A DNA stretch of 64,000 nucleotides. Source: Undaria pinnatifida (taxonomy: Eukaryota; Sar; Phaeophyceae; Laminariales; Alariaceae). The translations under genes and the position numbers were made by a program. The notes under the pieces were generated by a model, which did no database searches, was not told the origin of the DNA, and saw only the letters and a list, made by a program, of their open reading frames with translations. Positions 1 through 11,561 of the stretch are shown here, in pieces (positions within the stretch are counted from its first letter, which is position 1; each line of letters opens with the position of its first letter). The DNA lies in the NCBI GenBank assembly GCA_012845835.1, contig JABAKD010000025.1:11167264-11231263 (forward strand), read 5' to 3'.

Positions 1-768
1 TCGAGCTTGTCAACACAGTTGGATGAATATTAATGCATCAAGCTAAGAATTGCCCAGGTGAAACAGCCATTGCAATAGCAAACATTCTAAATTTCAGGTT
101 CCGCATAAATCCCCCATAAAAATTAGACAGTAAGTGCGAGAAGGGAAACACCCCTCAAACAAGAATCTGTTTGGAAAACATTCAAATATTATCATGAACA
201 CCGTCTTTACATAGATATAGCACCGCCCGCGGTGTAAACACAACGGCTGTGTGGAGGCCGTGTCTTCTATGCGAAGGTATGTAGAAATGGCGCTGAAGAG
301 TCTGCTAAGATCACTTGTGATAAGAAAGAAAAAGGATAGCTTGGTTAGGGCGGTCGAGGGCAAAGACAGAGGAAGAGGGAATTTACGAGAGAGAGAAGAG
401 GAAATGGGAGATAATAGTGATCTTGGTGAGCTGGATGGCCACTTGAAAATCACGGAACAATGTCTGTAGTCCGGTAGAACACATGAGAGAACGTGACAAG
501 GATGCTCTGCTCATCAAGTCTAAATTTACATCTACGTTTCTTTGAAGATTTCACGTAATGTTTAACGTTGGTTCGATTTCCTAATTTAATTGTGCGAGTG
601 GATTGCTCAAATAGATTGCGCACAAACTTCGATACGAATCCACTTTTCATACTTACAACACGCCCCCCTAGTGCAATGTCAGTTTTCTGGAGATGCCTTA
701 TACTTAGAAATTATTTAGGTACATGGAAAAAAACTAGACCACATATTCAGTCAGGTGTTTTAACCATG
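1..768. other. no recognisable gene
   Basis: Several open frames of 60-120 codons exist on both strands, but none has a recognisable motif or convincing splice structure. The stretch ends at the B2 terminal repeat of the tyrosine-recombinase retrotransposon and is probably its flanking DNA. Confidence 0.5.
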
Positions 769-942
769 GCTTTGCACTTTGCTTTCGAAGTTGTATTATA
801 TTAATGCGCAACCCCCCGCCCGGAGAGGGGGGTTGGAGATGGGAATACCCCGGGGCTGCCCCGCCGGCAACCCCACGCTAACATCCGTATACACGAGTCA
901 ACTCCCAACCCAACTGGCGACATCGAACTCTCGACGCCAGCC
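769..942 (-). repeat. B2 terminal repeat of the tyrosine-recombinase element
   Basis: 174 bp repeated in direct orientation at 1692-1865 with very few differences. It contains a short hairpin in which a C6 run and a G6 run flank GCCCGGAGA (about 809-833). This is the outer 3' repeat of the element. Confidence 0.85.
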
Positions 943-1481
943 AACAACCAACAACGAACAATCGTTGGCAACTCGAAGAAGACATACGAGGCAACCGCCT
1001 ATAACGTGCAGCATATAAAAAAACGTACACACGCGTGTAATAAATATGCTATAAAATTTGCACGCCTGCACACACCATGCACATTAAACAAATGCACTTA
1101 CTTGCCAATATACGGATAATTCCCCTCTCCCACACTTTCAGATTGCGCGCTAAATCCGAGCCGATGCACTGCAACAACGTTCGCTGTTAACTATCAACAT
1201 AATATCTGCGCAACACAGTCATACTTACCCCCACCGCACGGAGGGATACTCAGATATTACACATGCTGAAAAAAAAAACACAACAACGAACACCCCTTGC
1301 ACCACGCTATAACACTGATGCGGCTAGCGCCCACCGCAAACCTGCGCCATCTACGAAACCCCGTCGCATCTTCAGCGAAAACGGGTACGTTTGCCAAAAC
1401 AGTAACAAACACGCGCAACGTTACTGCGACCGATTAACTCCCCCTCCACTGACTCCCTCAAAAGCACGGGCGGGTGGGTGG
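943..1481. other. spacer between A2 and B2 repeats
   Basis: 539 bp with no recognisable coding sequence. In typical Ngaro/PAT elements A2 and B2 are adjacent or close, so this spacer may be an insertion or a lineage-specific feature. An A-rich, CAA-rich stretch lies at its left edge. Confidence 0.5.
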
Positions 1482-1693
1482 GAACTTAAACCAGTCTGTA
1501 TCACACCTTGGACCTGTAAGCTCTGACTCTGCTCCCCTACGCGCTCCGCGTGCAGGTCGTCGCCTACACAGCTGGGCCAGGTGTGCCCAATGCTATCGCT
1601 CATACGACCATGAATTACCGCATTGATCTGATTGGTCAAACTTCTTACGTACGTACAAAACCCGTATTTTCTCATACTTCGATAATATTCTGC
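1482..1693 (-). repeat. A2 repeat of the tyrosine-recombinase element
   Basis: 212 bp repeated in direct orientation at 8488-8699, differing at only a few positions. It abuts and overlaps B1 by two bases (1692-1693). This is the junction expected if a circular intermediate joined the two ends. Confidence 0.87.
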
Positions 1694-1865
1694 TTTGCAC
1701 TTTGCTTTCGAAGTTGTATTATATTGATGCGCAACCCCCCGCCCGGAGAGGGGGGTTGGAGATGGGAATACCCCGGGGCTGCCCCGCCGGCAACCCCACG
1801 CTAACATCCGTATACACGAGTCAACTCCCAACCCAACTGGCGACATCGAACTCTCGACGCCAGCC
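1692..1865 (-). repeat. B1 repeat of the tyrosine-recombinase element
   Basis: 174-bp direct repeat of 769-942, immediately downstream (minus strand) of the recombinase gene and joined to A2. Confidence 0.87.
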
Positions 1866-1916
1866 TCCAGCACAAACTGGTAGTTGACCCGTATTACGAA
1901 TGTAGTCTCACCCCCC

Positions 1917-2583
1917 CTACCCTCGAGTCGTAGAGTGCACACGGGATAACACACTTCTTTGTAATTCCGCGTTTGCCCAACTAGTCAGAGCCCATCGGCC
2001 CTCACGCTGCAACACCGCCGGTGTTGCACCCCCTGCCGACAAGTGCGTTGCGCCTCCAATCCTCAGGGAGTGCAAGGCGTACTCCTCCGCACGCACACCC
2101 GCCAACGCAACCACTTTCCGCAAAGCTACCGTCGCTTGATGTTGTGTCCACATGGACCATCTGCCATTACCAACGACACACGCAACCAAGGGAGCAGGGG
2201 GCCGAAGAGGGAAGAAACAAGTAACAAGACATCAATTCGATCATTAGATCGACGGCGCCGCCTTCTTCCCCCACGCGCATCGACGGACCCTTTCGCACAT
2301 GCGTGACAACCGCCCCTTTCCGCGGTTGGTCACCCTGCGGCCCGCGAAATCGAACCTTGACATGATCCGCGGTTGACCACTGCGCAAGAGTAAGCTGAAT
2401 ATTTCCGCAAAAGAATGAAACATCAGCACGCCGCAAACAGTAAGTCTCGTGAACGCGTAACCGGGTTTCCGCGAACATTTCTGACGCGCAAGTCAAGAGA
2501 AAGAACGAAGCGCACAGGGCCGGCCACAAAACACGACCCCCGGCACGCCACGTGGGGATCAGCTTCTCGCCCGCGAGCAGCAT
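1917..2583 (-). pseudogene. Tyrosine recombinase of the retrotransposon, decayed
   Basis: This would be the integrase of the element, a tyrosine recombinase joining a circular DNA copy to the genome. Two overlapping open pieces are seen. The N-terminal piece (2583-2167) has the first catalytic-box context FLLTCASEMFA, followed by RRADVSFF and a basic stretch ending HVRKG. The C-terminal piece (2189-1917) has ALHSLRIGGATHL, which holds the H-x-x-R catalytic pair, and then GRWAL. In the family the first box normally reads LLRASE. Here the Arg position is Cys (LLTCASE), which should abolish catalysis. I cannot see the tyrosine nucleophile after GRW in any convincing frame. The two pieces overlap in different frames, so at least one frameshift separates them. 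It lies directly 3' of RNase H and 5' of B1, as expected for this class. Confidence 0.75.
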
Positions 2584-3330
2584 ATCCCACGGACCGCACG
2601 CATATTAACGAGGACGGAAGCGCGATCCCAGCGTGAGATACCGTCCGCGGCAACGTTAAAAATACCCCCTACGTGTTTCGCGTCGAAGTGCCAACCAGGC
2701 AACAATTTGAGCACACCAAGGAGGCGCATCAACGCGCCCGATCTCGGCTCCTTCCCGCCTCGACAACGCCGCACCCACTCTACGGCTGCTTTGTTGTCGC
2801 CACGCCACAACACGCAGTCCCCCAACGCGGCCAAGCGCTCGGCGCACGGAGATACGACGACCCAAGGGGAGACGACCATACCAAGCAGTTCGAGGACGTT
2901 AATCGATAAATCGGTCTCGCCTGCAACTGACTTGCTCGACCCGCAAAATCGAGATCGTTCCCCGGCGTCAATATCGTATCTCCAGTACACCCCAGTTTCA
3001 AGGCAGAAACCCCCGACACCGGTTTTGGATGCACCCGAAAACGGAGTGCGTTGGGAGGGGCGCTCAAGAAAATGATACATCGGAGCCGACAAGGTTCTTC
3101 CGCGCGCGTCCAATCCCTCCTCAATAAACCATCGCCAAAACTCGAGGTTCCCTTGAAACTCGGGTCCCAAGACGAGGCGCTGCCCGAGGTTGGCCGTACG
3201 ACAACCAAATCAGATCCGGCAGATATGCGCGGCATACCCACCGAAGCCAACAAACGGTTCACGAAAAACCGCCCCGGACGCACAGCAAAGGAGACATGTA
3301 TAAGGAAGCCAACGAGCTGCGACACCTGCT
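2559..3330 (-). pseudogene. RNase H domain (with end of RT) of the tyrosine-recombinase element
   Basis: The frame from 3170 to 2559 carries an RNase H fold of the DIRS/Ngaro kind: FSGASKTGVGGFC, then INVLELLGMV with the catalytic Glu, WRGDNKAAVEWV with a catalytic Asp, and HFDAKHVGGIFNVAADGISRW at the end. The first motif normally reads FSDAS; here the catalytic Asp is Gly. The RT-to-RNase H connection (SQLVGFLIHVSF followed by PGRFFVNRLLASVG) lies in another frame at 3325-3200. It is downstream of RT and upstream of the recombinase, which matches the class. It is inactive by point mutation and frameshift. Confidence 0.75.
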
Positions 3331-6300
3331 TCGCCGATTCAGTTGTACGAGGCGAGGGCCACTCCGCAAGGAGATTTGCAGCTTGAGGCGCTTATGGGAC
3401 GGCAACGTAACCGTAAGCGCCTCCGCGCCAATGATCCAACCCAGCGCCTCCAGTTGCGTGTCCCAGTCAGTGATTTTTCTGATGGACAGGAGATCAGATC
3501 AGAGACACCACGTTCGCCCAACAAGCGAAAATGATCCGATGCCAGCGACTGGACAGCGCGTAAACAACGGCGACCGTCCGGCCACCATTGCAACTCGACG
3601 ACAATGCCATCGTCTACGTAATACCTCACAAAAAAGTAGTTCCCGGCGTTGCCACCAGAGCCAGAAACAGGCCCACAATCACCCGGGATAGAGACAACTG
3701 GAACCCCCCGCGGCGGGAAATTCCGACGTGCGCGACGGCAGCAACCCCTTTTTTGGGAAACATCTGCGCCTTGAAAACCGAAATCAGATCCGGCAGGTAT
3801 GCGCGGCATACCCACCGAAGCCAACAAACGGTTCACGAAAAACCGCCCCGGACGCACAACAAAGGAGACATGTATAAGGAAGCCAACGAGCTGCGACACC
3901 TGCCTCGCTGAAGCAGATGTACGAGACGAGGGCCATTCCGCAAGGAGATTTTGCAGCTTGAGGCGATTATGGGGCGGCAACGTAACCGTAAGCACCTCCG
4001 TGCCAATGATCCAACCCAACACCTCCAGTTGCGTGTCCCAATCAGTGATTTTTCTGGCGGACAGGAGATCAGATCAGAGACACCACGTTCGCCCAACAAG
4101 CAAAAATGGTCCGATGCCAGCGACTGGACAGCGCGTAAACAACGGCGACCGTCCGGCCACCATTGCAACTCGACGACAATGCCATCGTCTACGTAATACC
4201 TCACAAAAAAGTAGTTCCCGGCGTTGCCACCAGAGCCAGAAACAGGCCCACAATCACCCGGGATAGAGACAACTGGAACCCCCCGCGGCGGGAAATTCCG
4301 ACGTGCGCGACGGCAGCAACCCCTTTTTTGGGAAACATCTGCGCCTTGAAAACCGAAATCAGATCCGGCAGGTATGCGCGGCATACCCACCGAAGCCAAC
4401 AAACGGTTCACGAAAAACCGCCCCAGACGCACAACAATGGAGACATGTATAAGGAAGCCAACGAGCTGCGACACCTGCCTTGCTGAAGCAGATGTACGAG
4501 ACGAGGGCCATTCCGCAAGGAGATTTTGCAGCTTGAGGCGATTATGGGGCGGCAACGTAACCGTAAGCACCTCCGCGCCAATGATCCAACCCAACACCTC
4601 CAGTTGCGTGTCCCAATCAGTGATTTTTCTGGCGGACAGGAGATCAGATCAGAGACACCACGTTCGCCCAACAAGCAAAAATGGTCCGATGCCAGCGACT
4701 GGACAGCGCGTAAACAACGGCGACCGTCCGGCCACCATTGCAACTCGACGACAATGCCATCGTCTACGTACTACCTCACAAAAAAGTAGTTCCCGGCGTT
4801 GCCACCAGAGCCAGAAACAGGCCCACAATCACCCGGGATAGAGACAACTGGAACCCCCCGCAGCGGGGAAATTCCGACGTGCGCGACGGCAGCAGCCCCT
4901 TTTTGGGAAACATCTGCGCCTTGAAAACCGAAATCAGATCCGGCCGATATGCGCGGCATACCCACCGAAGCCAACAAACGTTTCACGAAAAACCGCCCCA
5001 GACGCACAGCAAAGGAGACATGTATAAGGAAGCCAACGAGCTGCGACACCTGCCTCGCTGAAGCAGATGTACGAGACGAGGGCCATTCCGCAAGGAGATT
5101 TTTGCAGCTTGAGGCGCTTATGGGACGGCAACGTAACCGTAAGCACCTCCGTGTCAATGATCCAACTCAACACCTCCAGTTGCGTGTCCCAGTCAGTGAT
5201 TTTTCTGGCGGACAGGAGATCAGATCAGAGACACCACGTTCGCTCAACAAGCGAAAATGATCCGATGCCAGCGACTGGACAGCGCGTAAACAACGGCGAC
5301 CGTCCGGCCACCATTGCAACTCGACGACAATGCCATCGTCTACGTAATACCTCACAAAAAAGTAGTTCCCGGCGTTGCCACCAGAGCCAGAAACAGGCCC
5401 ACAATCACCCGGGATAGAGACAACTGGAACCCCCCGCGGCGGGAAATTCCGACGTGCGCGACGGCAGCAACCCCTTTTTTGGGAAACATCTGCGCCTTGA
5501 AAACCGAAATCAGATCCGGCAGGTATGCGCGGCATACCCACCGAAGCCAACAAACGGTTCACGAAAAACCGCCCCGGACGCACAACAAAGGAGACATGTA
5601 TAAGGAAGCCAACGAGCTGCGACACCTGCCTCGCTGAAGCAGATGTACGAGACGAGGGCCATTCCGCAAGGAGATTTTGCAGCTTGAGGCGATTATGGGG
5701 CGGCAACGTAACCGTAAGCACCTCCGCGCCAATGATCCAACCCAACACCTCCAGTTGCGTGTCCCAATCAGTGATTTTTCTGGCGGACAGGAGATCAGAT
5801 CAGAGACACCACGTTCGCCCAACAAGCAAAAATGGTCCGATGCCAGCGACTGGACAGCGCGTAAACAACGGCGACCGTCCGGCCACCATTGCAACTCGAC
5901 GACAATGCCATCGTCTACGTACTACCTCACAAAAAAGTAGTTCCCGGCGTTGCCACCAGAGCCAGAAACAGGCCCACAATCACCCGGGATAGAGACAACT
6001 GGAACCCCCCGCAGCGGGGAAATTCCGACGTGCGCGACGGCAGCAGCCCCTTTTTGGGAAACATCTGCGCCTTGAAAACCGAAATCAGATCCGGCAGATA
6101 TGCGCGGCATACCCACCGAAGCCAACAAACGGTTCACGAAAAACCGCCCCAGACGCAAGGCAAAGGAGACATGTATAAGGAAGCCAACGAGCTGCGACAC
6201 CTGCCTCGCTGAAGCAGATGTACGAGACGAGGGCCATTCCGCAAGGAGATTTTTGCAGCTTGAGGCGCTTATGGGACGGCAACGTAACCGTAAGCACCTC

Positions 6301-6790
6301 CGTGTCAATGATCCAACCCAACACCTCCAGTTGCGTGTCCCAGTCAGTGATTTTTCTGGCGGACAGGAGATCAGATCAGAGACACCACGTTCGCCCAACA
6401 AGCGAAAATGTTCAATGCCAGCGACTGGACAGCGCGCAAACAACGGCGACCGTCCGGCCACCATTGCAACTCGACGACAATGCCATCGTCTACGTACTAC
6501 CTCACAAAGAAGTAGTTCCCGGCGTTGCCACCAGAGCCAGAAACAGGCCCACAATCACCCGGGATAGAGACAACTGGAACCCCCCGCGGCGGGGAAATTC
6601 CGACGTGCGCGACGGCAGCAGCCCCTTTTTTTTTTGGGAAACATCTGCGCCTTGAAAACCGAAATCAGATCCGGCAGATATGCACGGCATACCCACCGAA
6701 GCCAACAAACGGTTCACGAAAAACCGCCCCGGACGCACAACAAAGGAGACATGTATAAGGAAGCCAACGAGCTGCGACACCTGCCTCGCT
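3211..6790 (-). repeat. Tandem array of about 575-bp units covering the RT active-site region
   Basis: A marker sequence (CAGATCCGGC followed by AGATATGCGC or a close variant) starts at 3211, 3785, 4360, 4935, 5511, 6086 and 6666. This gives unit lengths of 574, 575, 575, 576, 575 and 580 bp. Each unit spans, on the minus strand, the RT motif YYVDDG, the thumb (LGWIIGTEVLTVTLP) and the RT-RNase H connection. Shared variants pair unit 3 with unit 5 and most of unit 4 with unit 6, so a two-unit (about 1.15 kb) higher-order duplication has occurred. The last unit has a longer T-run. Unequal crossing-over or replication slippage after insertion is the likely origin. Confidence 0.9.
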
Positions 6791-6921
6791 GAAGCAGTTG
6801 TACGAGACGAGGGCGCTGACACCGTCTTAAGAGGGGGGAGTTTACCGAGGCGAGATGACCGAGGCTCGCGGAGCCTTGCTCGGCCATCGCCTGCATCACA
6901 ACCGCCCGAGCTTCCAACCAA
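3339..6921 (-). pseudogene. Reverse transcriptase of the tyrosine-recombinase element, amplified and broken
   Basis: The palm signature FFVRYYVDDGIVVE (YVDD box) is readable once per tandem unit, for example within 4022-3339, 4597-3833, 5748-5167 and 6554-5922. The thumb segment LGWII-TEVLTVTLP and the connection SQLVGFLIHVSF appear in the same units, but in different frames from the YVDD segment. The unit length is not a multiple of three in most repeats, so no continuous RT can be read. The fingers and early palm (motifs before YVDD) are not visible upstream of 6921, which suggests that part was deleted when the array formed. Confidence 0.8.
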
Positions 6922-7265
6922 GATTCGACCGCAACGAATCGCAGGGCACCCGAACGTACGCCATCAAACGCCCCTTGTACACGCAGCAAGTCAGCCGGCA
7001 ACTCACTCACACGCGCACAAGAAACCGTACCTTTCTCGCCGAAGGGGACCGAGCCCGGAGCCACCGCCACGCGAGCACGCCCCACACCCCTATCGCCAGC
7101 CAAAGCTACCAACGCACGCCCACGCAGCCCCCCTCCTACGCCTTGGGTGGCCGGCCGGGCACCCGCTCCCCCGCTGGCCCCCGGCGCCGTCACCGCTCTA
7201 CCAACGGCAAGCTCAGCAGCCGCCCCCCCAGGTGTTGGCCCAACCGACAGGAAGGGACCGTGTCC

Positions 7266-8464
7266 TCATCCAGAACCAGCGCCGCCACTACCACTCCGGA
7301 CCCACCGCGGGGCTCTGAGCGCAGCACCGCCCGCGACCCACCAGCCGGCGCCGCCGAACTGCCACTGTCGCGAAGAGCACCAGGTGAAGTGGCGTCGGCC
7401 AGGGGAGCCGAATGCAAGAATTTGCAGTTGGAGACGAAGATCGTCGTTTACCATCTTGCTCATGACAGCCCGCGCCGCGGAGCCAGAGAGCAGGATAATA
7501 TTGCCGGTTGCTTGGTTTTGCTTGGGTGTGCCGGCGTAGGTCGGCAAACGCTGTCGTGAAGGCGGCATCGATCGTTGCCACCCTCTCCCGGCAATGGCGG
7601 TCGCCGTCGCTGTCGAGGGAAAACCCACCAGACAGGACCGCCACAAGAGCCTGGCGCGAGAAATCGAGGCGGTCAGCGACCATCAGCAGGTGTTCGACCA
7701 TCCCTTCTGCGCGGCCCGTACGCACGAACGTCAAAGTCACTGATCGCGCGGAGCTGGGTAGCCACTGACGTCGTGACGTTGATGTCCTCGCCTACGAAGG
7801 ACTGGATATCCGCTGCCGAGTCGCCAATGTTGGGAGGTATGCGCCCGCGGAGCACCCAATGTTTTCTGGACGCCATTTTTTTTCCATAGCGCAGTGTCGT
7901 CAGTTAACTGCGACCTTTGGACGTGGCGCTCTCTCGCGTCCCCACTGTCCCGCGGGGCCGGCTGCTGATCGGCAAAGTTGTCTATGAACTGCTGGAGCAT
8001 GGCCTCGACGTGCTCGGTTTTAGACGCGCCACCAGCCACCGCATCCTGCAGGGTTTTATAGGAGGCCAGCAGTTGATCCATCGTCGACTTGAGGCGGAAC
8101 ACATCTCCCTCTATCCGAGCAAACTCGCCAGACACCTGCCCTTGCCAGCGCAGAACTTCAGCCTATATTACCCCCGCAGCCTCGGACACAGCGGGACTGG
8201 GGCTGAGCAAGATGGTGCCGCGGTGGCAGACGCAGTAGTAGCAGCAGCCGAAGCGGCTGCGGCACGGCGACCTTCGGACTCAGCTTGCACAGCAGCCAGA
8301 GCTTCGGCACGGCGTTTGTTGACCCCAGCTTGCACAGCGTCGACAGCAGCATGAGCCTCGACTCGAGCAGCAGCCGAGGCGGCCTGATTAGGACCGCGTA
8401 CAGCAGCAGCCACGAGAGCTTCAGCCTCCGGTGACTTGCACTCCTTCATCGTCGGGGAGTGCAC
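7266..8464 (-). pseudogene. Gag-like region of the tyrosine-recombinase element
   Basis: Three pieces in different frames lie between A1 and RT: 8464-8168 (98 residues, Ala-rich with a helix-forming pattern such as AASAAARVEAHAAVDAVQAG), 8135-7737 (beginning MSGEFARIEGDVFRLKSTMD, predicted helical) and 7740-7266. I recognise no capsid motif or zinc knuckle. The gag assignment rests on position, directly after the 5' A1 repeat, and on Ala-rich helical composition. Frameshifts separate the pieces. Confidence 0.45.
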
Positions 8465-8487
8465 GAACTTAAACTAGCCTTAAAGTA

Positions 8488-8699
8488 GAACTTAAACCAG
8501 TCTGTATCACACCTTGGACCTGTAAGCTCTGACTCTGCTCCCCTACGCGCTCCGCGTGCAGGTCGTCGCCTACACAGCTGGGCCAGGTGTGCCCAATACT
8601 ATCGCTCATACGACCATGAATTACCGCATTGATCTGATTGGTCAAACTTCTTACGTACGTATAAAACCCATATTTTCTCATACTTCGATAATATTCTGC
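8488..8699 (-). repeat. A1 terminal repeat of the tyrosine-recombinase element
   Basis: Near-identical to A2 at 1482-1693. It forms the 5' end of the element on the minus strand. Just inside it, at 8466-8480, is a short partial duplication of its own start (GAACTTAAACTAGCC). Confidence 0.87.
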
Positions 8700-10399
8700 A
8701 ATATGGATGTAGCCATGCTGTTCACGCACTCAAAATACAAAAATACAAGATAATTTACGTGTAAAAGCTAAGGTTGGTGTAATTATCAGCGATAAATACC
8801 GTAGAAGATAAAACGCAAACATGCGTCAACTAACTGGGGTTTAATCACGCTTCTTGAACTGTACCAAATATACAAACAATCCTAGACCAATAAAGAAAAT
8901 TTTTGGACTAGTGTCCAGCACGGCAAAATAAACGATTGTCACTATTCCGTTTTGGGGTATGTACTTGCATACGTGAAAATATAAATATATAAAAAAATTG
9001 AACTCCAAATACCGATAATAAAGTAATAGACAATGATGTGTGTAGTCATTGTCCATCGTCGAGCTACATCCCGGCAGAAAAAAACAAAGGTCACTGCTGT
9101 AAGTTTAATATGTCACCTTAATATGTTCCTAGGACACGCATATAACAATATATGGCTGACACCAATCGCACGCTGAAGAGCATAAGATAGATTTTCTTTG
9201 TGTGCCTTTGCTCCAAAATTCTGGAATATATTCTCGTACGTATTTTCGGTAGAACATAGCCTGTTGCTGTACGATCATTGACTTAACTTCATACGGCCTA
9301 TAGTTTCACCTTTACTCATACGTAACTGACAAGCCATTGCAACTTTGTAGCGGACAAAACTGCTTTTAGTGAGTAGTATTATCTACTTAAGTATCCATTT
9401 TTGAGTTCTGCAAGTACATCGCCCGAGGAGAAATGACCGGTATTACCGTATGCCTGCTCCCCCCCGAGGAATGACAACTCCGGTAGAATTAACTCCTGGA
9501 TTGGGACACGGTCAAGTATCGTCAATATTTACTCATTCTACGAGGTTGAGATACGTACGAGATACTTGACAGCCGTTCGGCTATGTCGTTGTACATACGA
9601 GTAGCGAGGAGGCAGCCAAAAGGGTCGGCGACCGAGTCGGCGATCTACGCCGGAATAGCTGGAGAAGATCTGGACAGACATGCGGGAAAAAGTTGTGATG
9701 CGATGTGTGCGTGGGCCTTGCCCTTCCTCGGATTTTTGCAGTCTTGTAGCTGAATTATGATATACCAACCGTTTTGCCGGTACATTTTTTTTTTGGTTGT
9801 GCAAAACGCGCTTCTCATTTCTCGGCGCATCGCGGTTTGTCGGTGATTGAAAGGTCCGGTCGCATACAGCAGAATACAAACCGGGCTTGATTTTGTTCCC
9901 GCATTTAACACGCCGCGATCATGTATCGCACTCCACAAGGCAGTGATTTCATGGATCATGTGAGGGTACCCGAGATTTTTACAAGGTAGACACCATGGTC
10001 AAAGACGGCCTTGCGGGCTGGAGCAGCAGTTGCGACTTCGAGGTGTTGGAGCTTGGCAGACGTTTTCCGTGCCGAAGTCGTTGTTCTCCGAACCGAGGTC
10101 GCTGAAGGTTTGCACTCTTGCGCATATGGTGACGCCATAGCTTGCGCGTAAGTGTTGTGTACCGCAATAGATACCGGAGGGTTTACTTTTTCCATTCCGA
10201 CAGCCCCAATGTACTGCGAGAAGGCCTCAAACTGACGTTTCAAAGAATCTTGGCACTGTAGGGCCAACTGACGCGCTCTTGCTTGAGAAGAGGATGAGTG
10301 CAGCCGCACTTGAAACGGCCTGTTTCTGGTAGCGTCGGTGTCGCTAGCCTTTAGAGATGAGATGCCTTGTTTAATGCTGTGTTAGTCGTACATAGAATC
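8700..10399. other. no recognised gene; possible copia downstream region
   Basis: 8700-9537 is AT-rich with no convincing ORF. 9538-9959 holds two overlapping minus-strand ORFs of about 110 codons, and 10309-9956 a 117-codon minus-strand ORF. None has a motif I recognise. They lie 3' of the copia pre-integrase fragment, where integrase would be expected, but no integrase motif is visible. Confidence 0.4.
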
Positions 10400-11561
10400 A
10401 GAGTCTGGCTTCAAATCCAATCAGGGACCACGGTATTTTGCCACCCGAATCTGCCGTTGATAGAACGGTAGACGACACGTCGTCGGAAGAGTCAGGCCGC
10501 GACGTCCTACGGTTTTTGGTTGAGTCCTCTTATTGATTTGGCACGCATCACACACCGATAAAGTGTCCGAAAATCTTACCCCTCACTCTGCGATATTTTT
10601 CACATTGACCATCTTCTGCCCATTGGGATGTCCCAACCTCTTATGCCAGATGTTAGCTCGGACGGGTGTAATATAGGGAGTAGCTTTTAGTAGCGGTCGA
10701 GGCCCTGAACAACGAAGACGGTTTTCGGTTGGACGTTACTGCCAGGAAAAATCGGAAACGCTGTGTCAGATGTTCGGATAGTTGCCTCAGTGGCGAGGTC
10801 CAGATGATCCAGAGTAGAGCAGTAGCTGTCTCACGTAAGTGCACAGTAAGCGCACCCACGTGCAAATACGAATTCTTCGCGATAATAATATTGACCCCCT
10901 TTGTACCTACTAATCCCCCCGCAGATGAGTGCCTGCCTAGCCCTGGTACGATTTTGAGGGAAAGATGCACGGAGTGCTTAAAGCCTAGATGGTCCAGCAA
11001 TTGAACGATCAGAACCCCGTGACCAACGCCATAACGGCGATGGTTTCCTGCTACGGTAATTTGTACAGGTGCACGTAGTGTTTCATTTTGAGTTCGGCGC
11101 CAGGTAGAAGCTGATTGTCGATAAAGTGACTAGGAGCTCCAGTGTCTGCTGTCATGGTGAATTCAACTGGCGGTGTGGCGATCTTCCGAATGTGTGGCGA
11201 TGAAAAAGTAACCTATACCGACTGGAGGTAAACATGGACAGGGATAAGTCGCCAAGGAGGTAGAAGTAGCTGCTGTAGCCGCAGCCGAAGTCGTAGCGGA
11301 TAGACCATGTGTTTCCGGGACGTACGCGTTCGTTTGTGTTTTTGAAATTTGAGTTATGGTGGTGTTGGCGTGTCTGCTGCGGTTGTTATTATGCGGACCA
11401 TTTGGTTGACCGGGACAAGGGCGACGAGGTTTGTTGTCGTCCCGCTTTTGGGACCGACAGTCGCTACTATCGTGGCGATCTGTGTTATGCAAGCTACACC
11501 ACGATTGTTTCTGTGGTGTTGGGGGGGTTTTTCCCATGACGTTCCGTTGGGTTGAAAGCAT
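10400..11561 (-). pseudogene. Ty1/copia gag-pol remnant (zinc knuckle, protease, pre-integrase)
   Basis: Three collinear pieces on the minus strand identify a copia-type polyprotein. First, 11561-11163 contains WCSLHNTDRHDSSDCRSQ, a CX2HX4HX4C zinc-knuckle variant at the gag C terminus. Second, about 11169-11043 has MTADTGAPSHFIDNQ, matching the copia protease signature D-[ST]-G-A-x-S-H, in another frame. Third, KIVPGLGRHSSAGG (about 10930) and IWHKRLGHPNGQKM with the later CDACQINKR (10660-10510) form the GAG-pre-integrase HHCC zinc site. An in-frame TGA follows the first half of that domain. The integrase catalytic core, RT and RNase H are not seen, so the copy is truncated and frameshifted. 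Confidence 0.75.

Larger units (their letters stand above)
769..8699 (-). mobile_element. Tyrosine-recombinase retrotransposon (Ngaro/PAT/DIRS order) with split direct repeats
   Basis: Read on the minus strand the order is A1 repeat (8699-8488), gag-like region, reverse transcriptase, RNase H, tyrosine recombinase, B1 (1865-1692), A2 (1693-1482), a 539-bp spacer and B2 (942-769). A1 and A2 are near-identical direct repeats of 212 bp, and B1 and B2 are near-identical direct repeats of 174 bp. B1 and A2 overlap by two bases. This A1-body-B1-A2-B2 layout is the diagnostic split direct repeat of Ngaro/PAT-like elements, which integrate through a tyrosine recombinase instead of a DDE integrase. 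The coding part is broken by frameshifts and missing catalytic residues, so the copy is dead. The near-identity of the repeats suggests it is not very old, or that the repeats were homogenised. Confidence 0.85.

Noticed and set aside
3588-6655. Repeated plus-strand ORFs of 107 and 155 codons
   Set aside because: They are antisense to the RT array. Their repetition simply follows the 575-bp unit.
3211-6790. CRISPR array
   Set aside because: The units are contiguous 575-bp copies of an RT segment with no short repeat-spacer structure.
6855-7559. 234-codon plus-strand ORF rich in Pro, Arg and Ser
   Set aside because: It is antisense to the retrotransposon coding strand in GC-rich DNA and has no recognisable motif.
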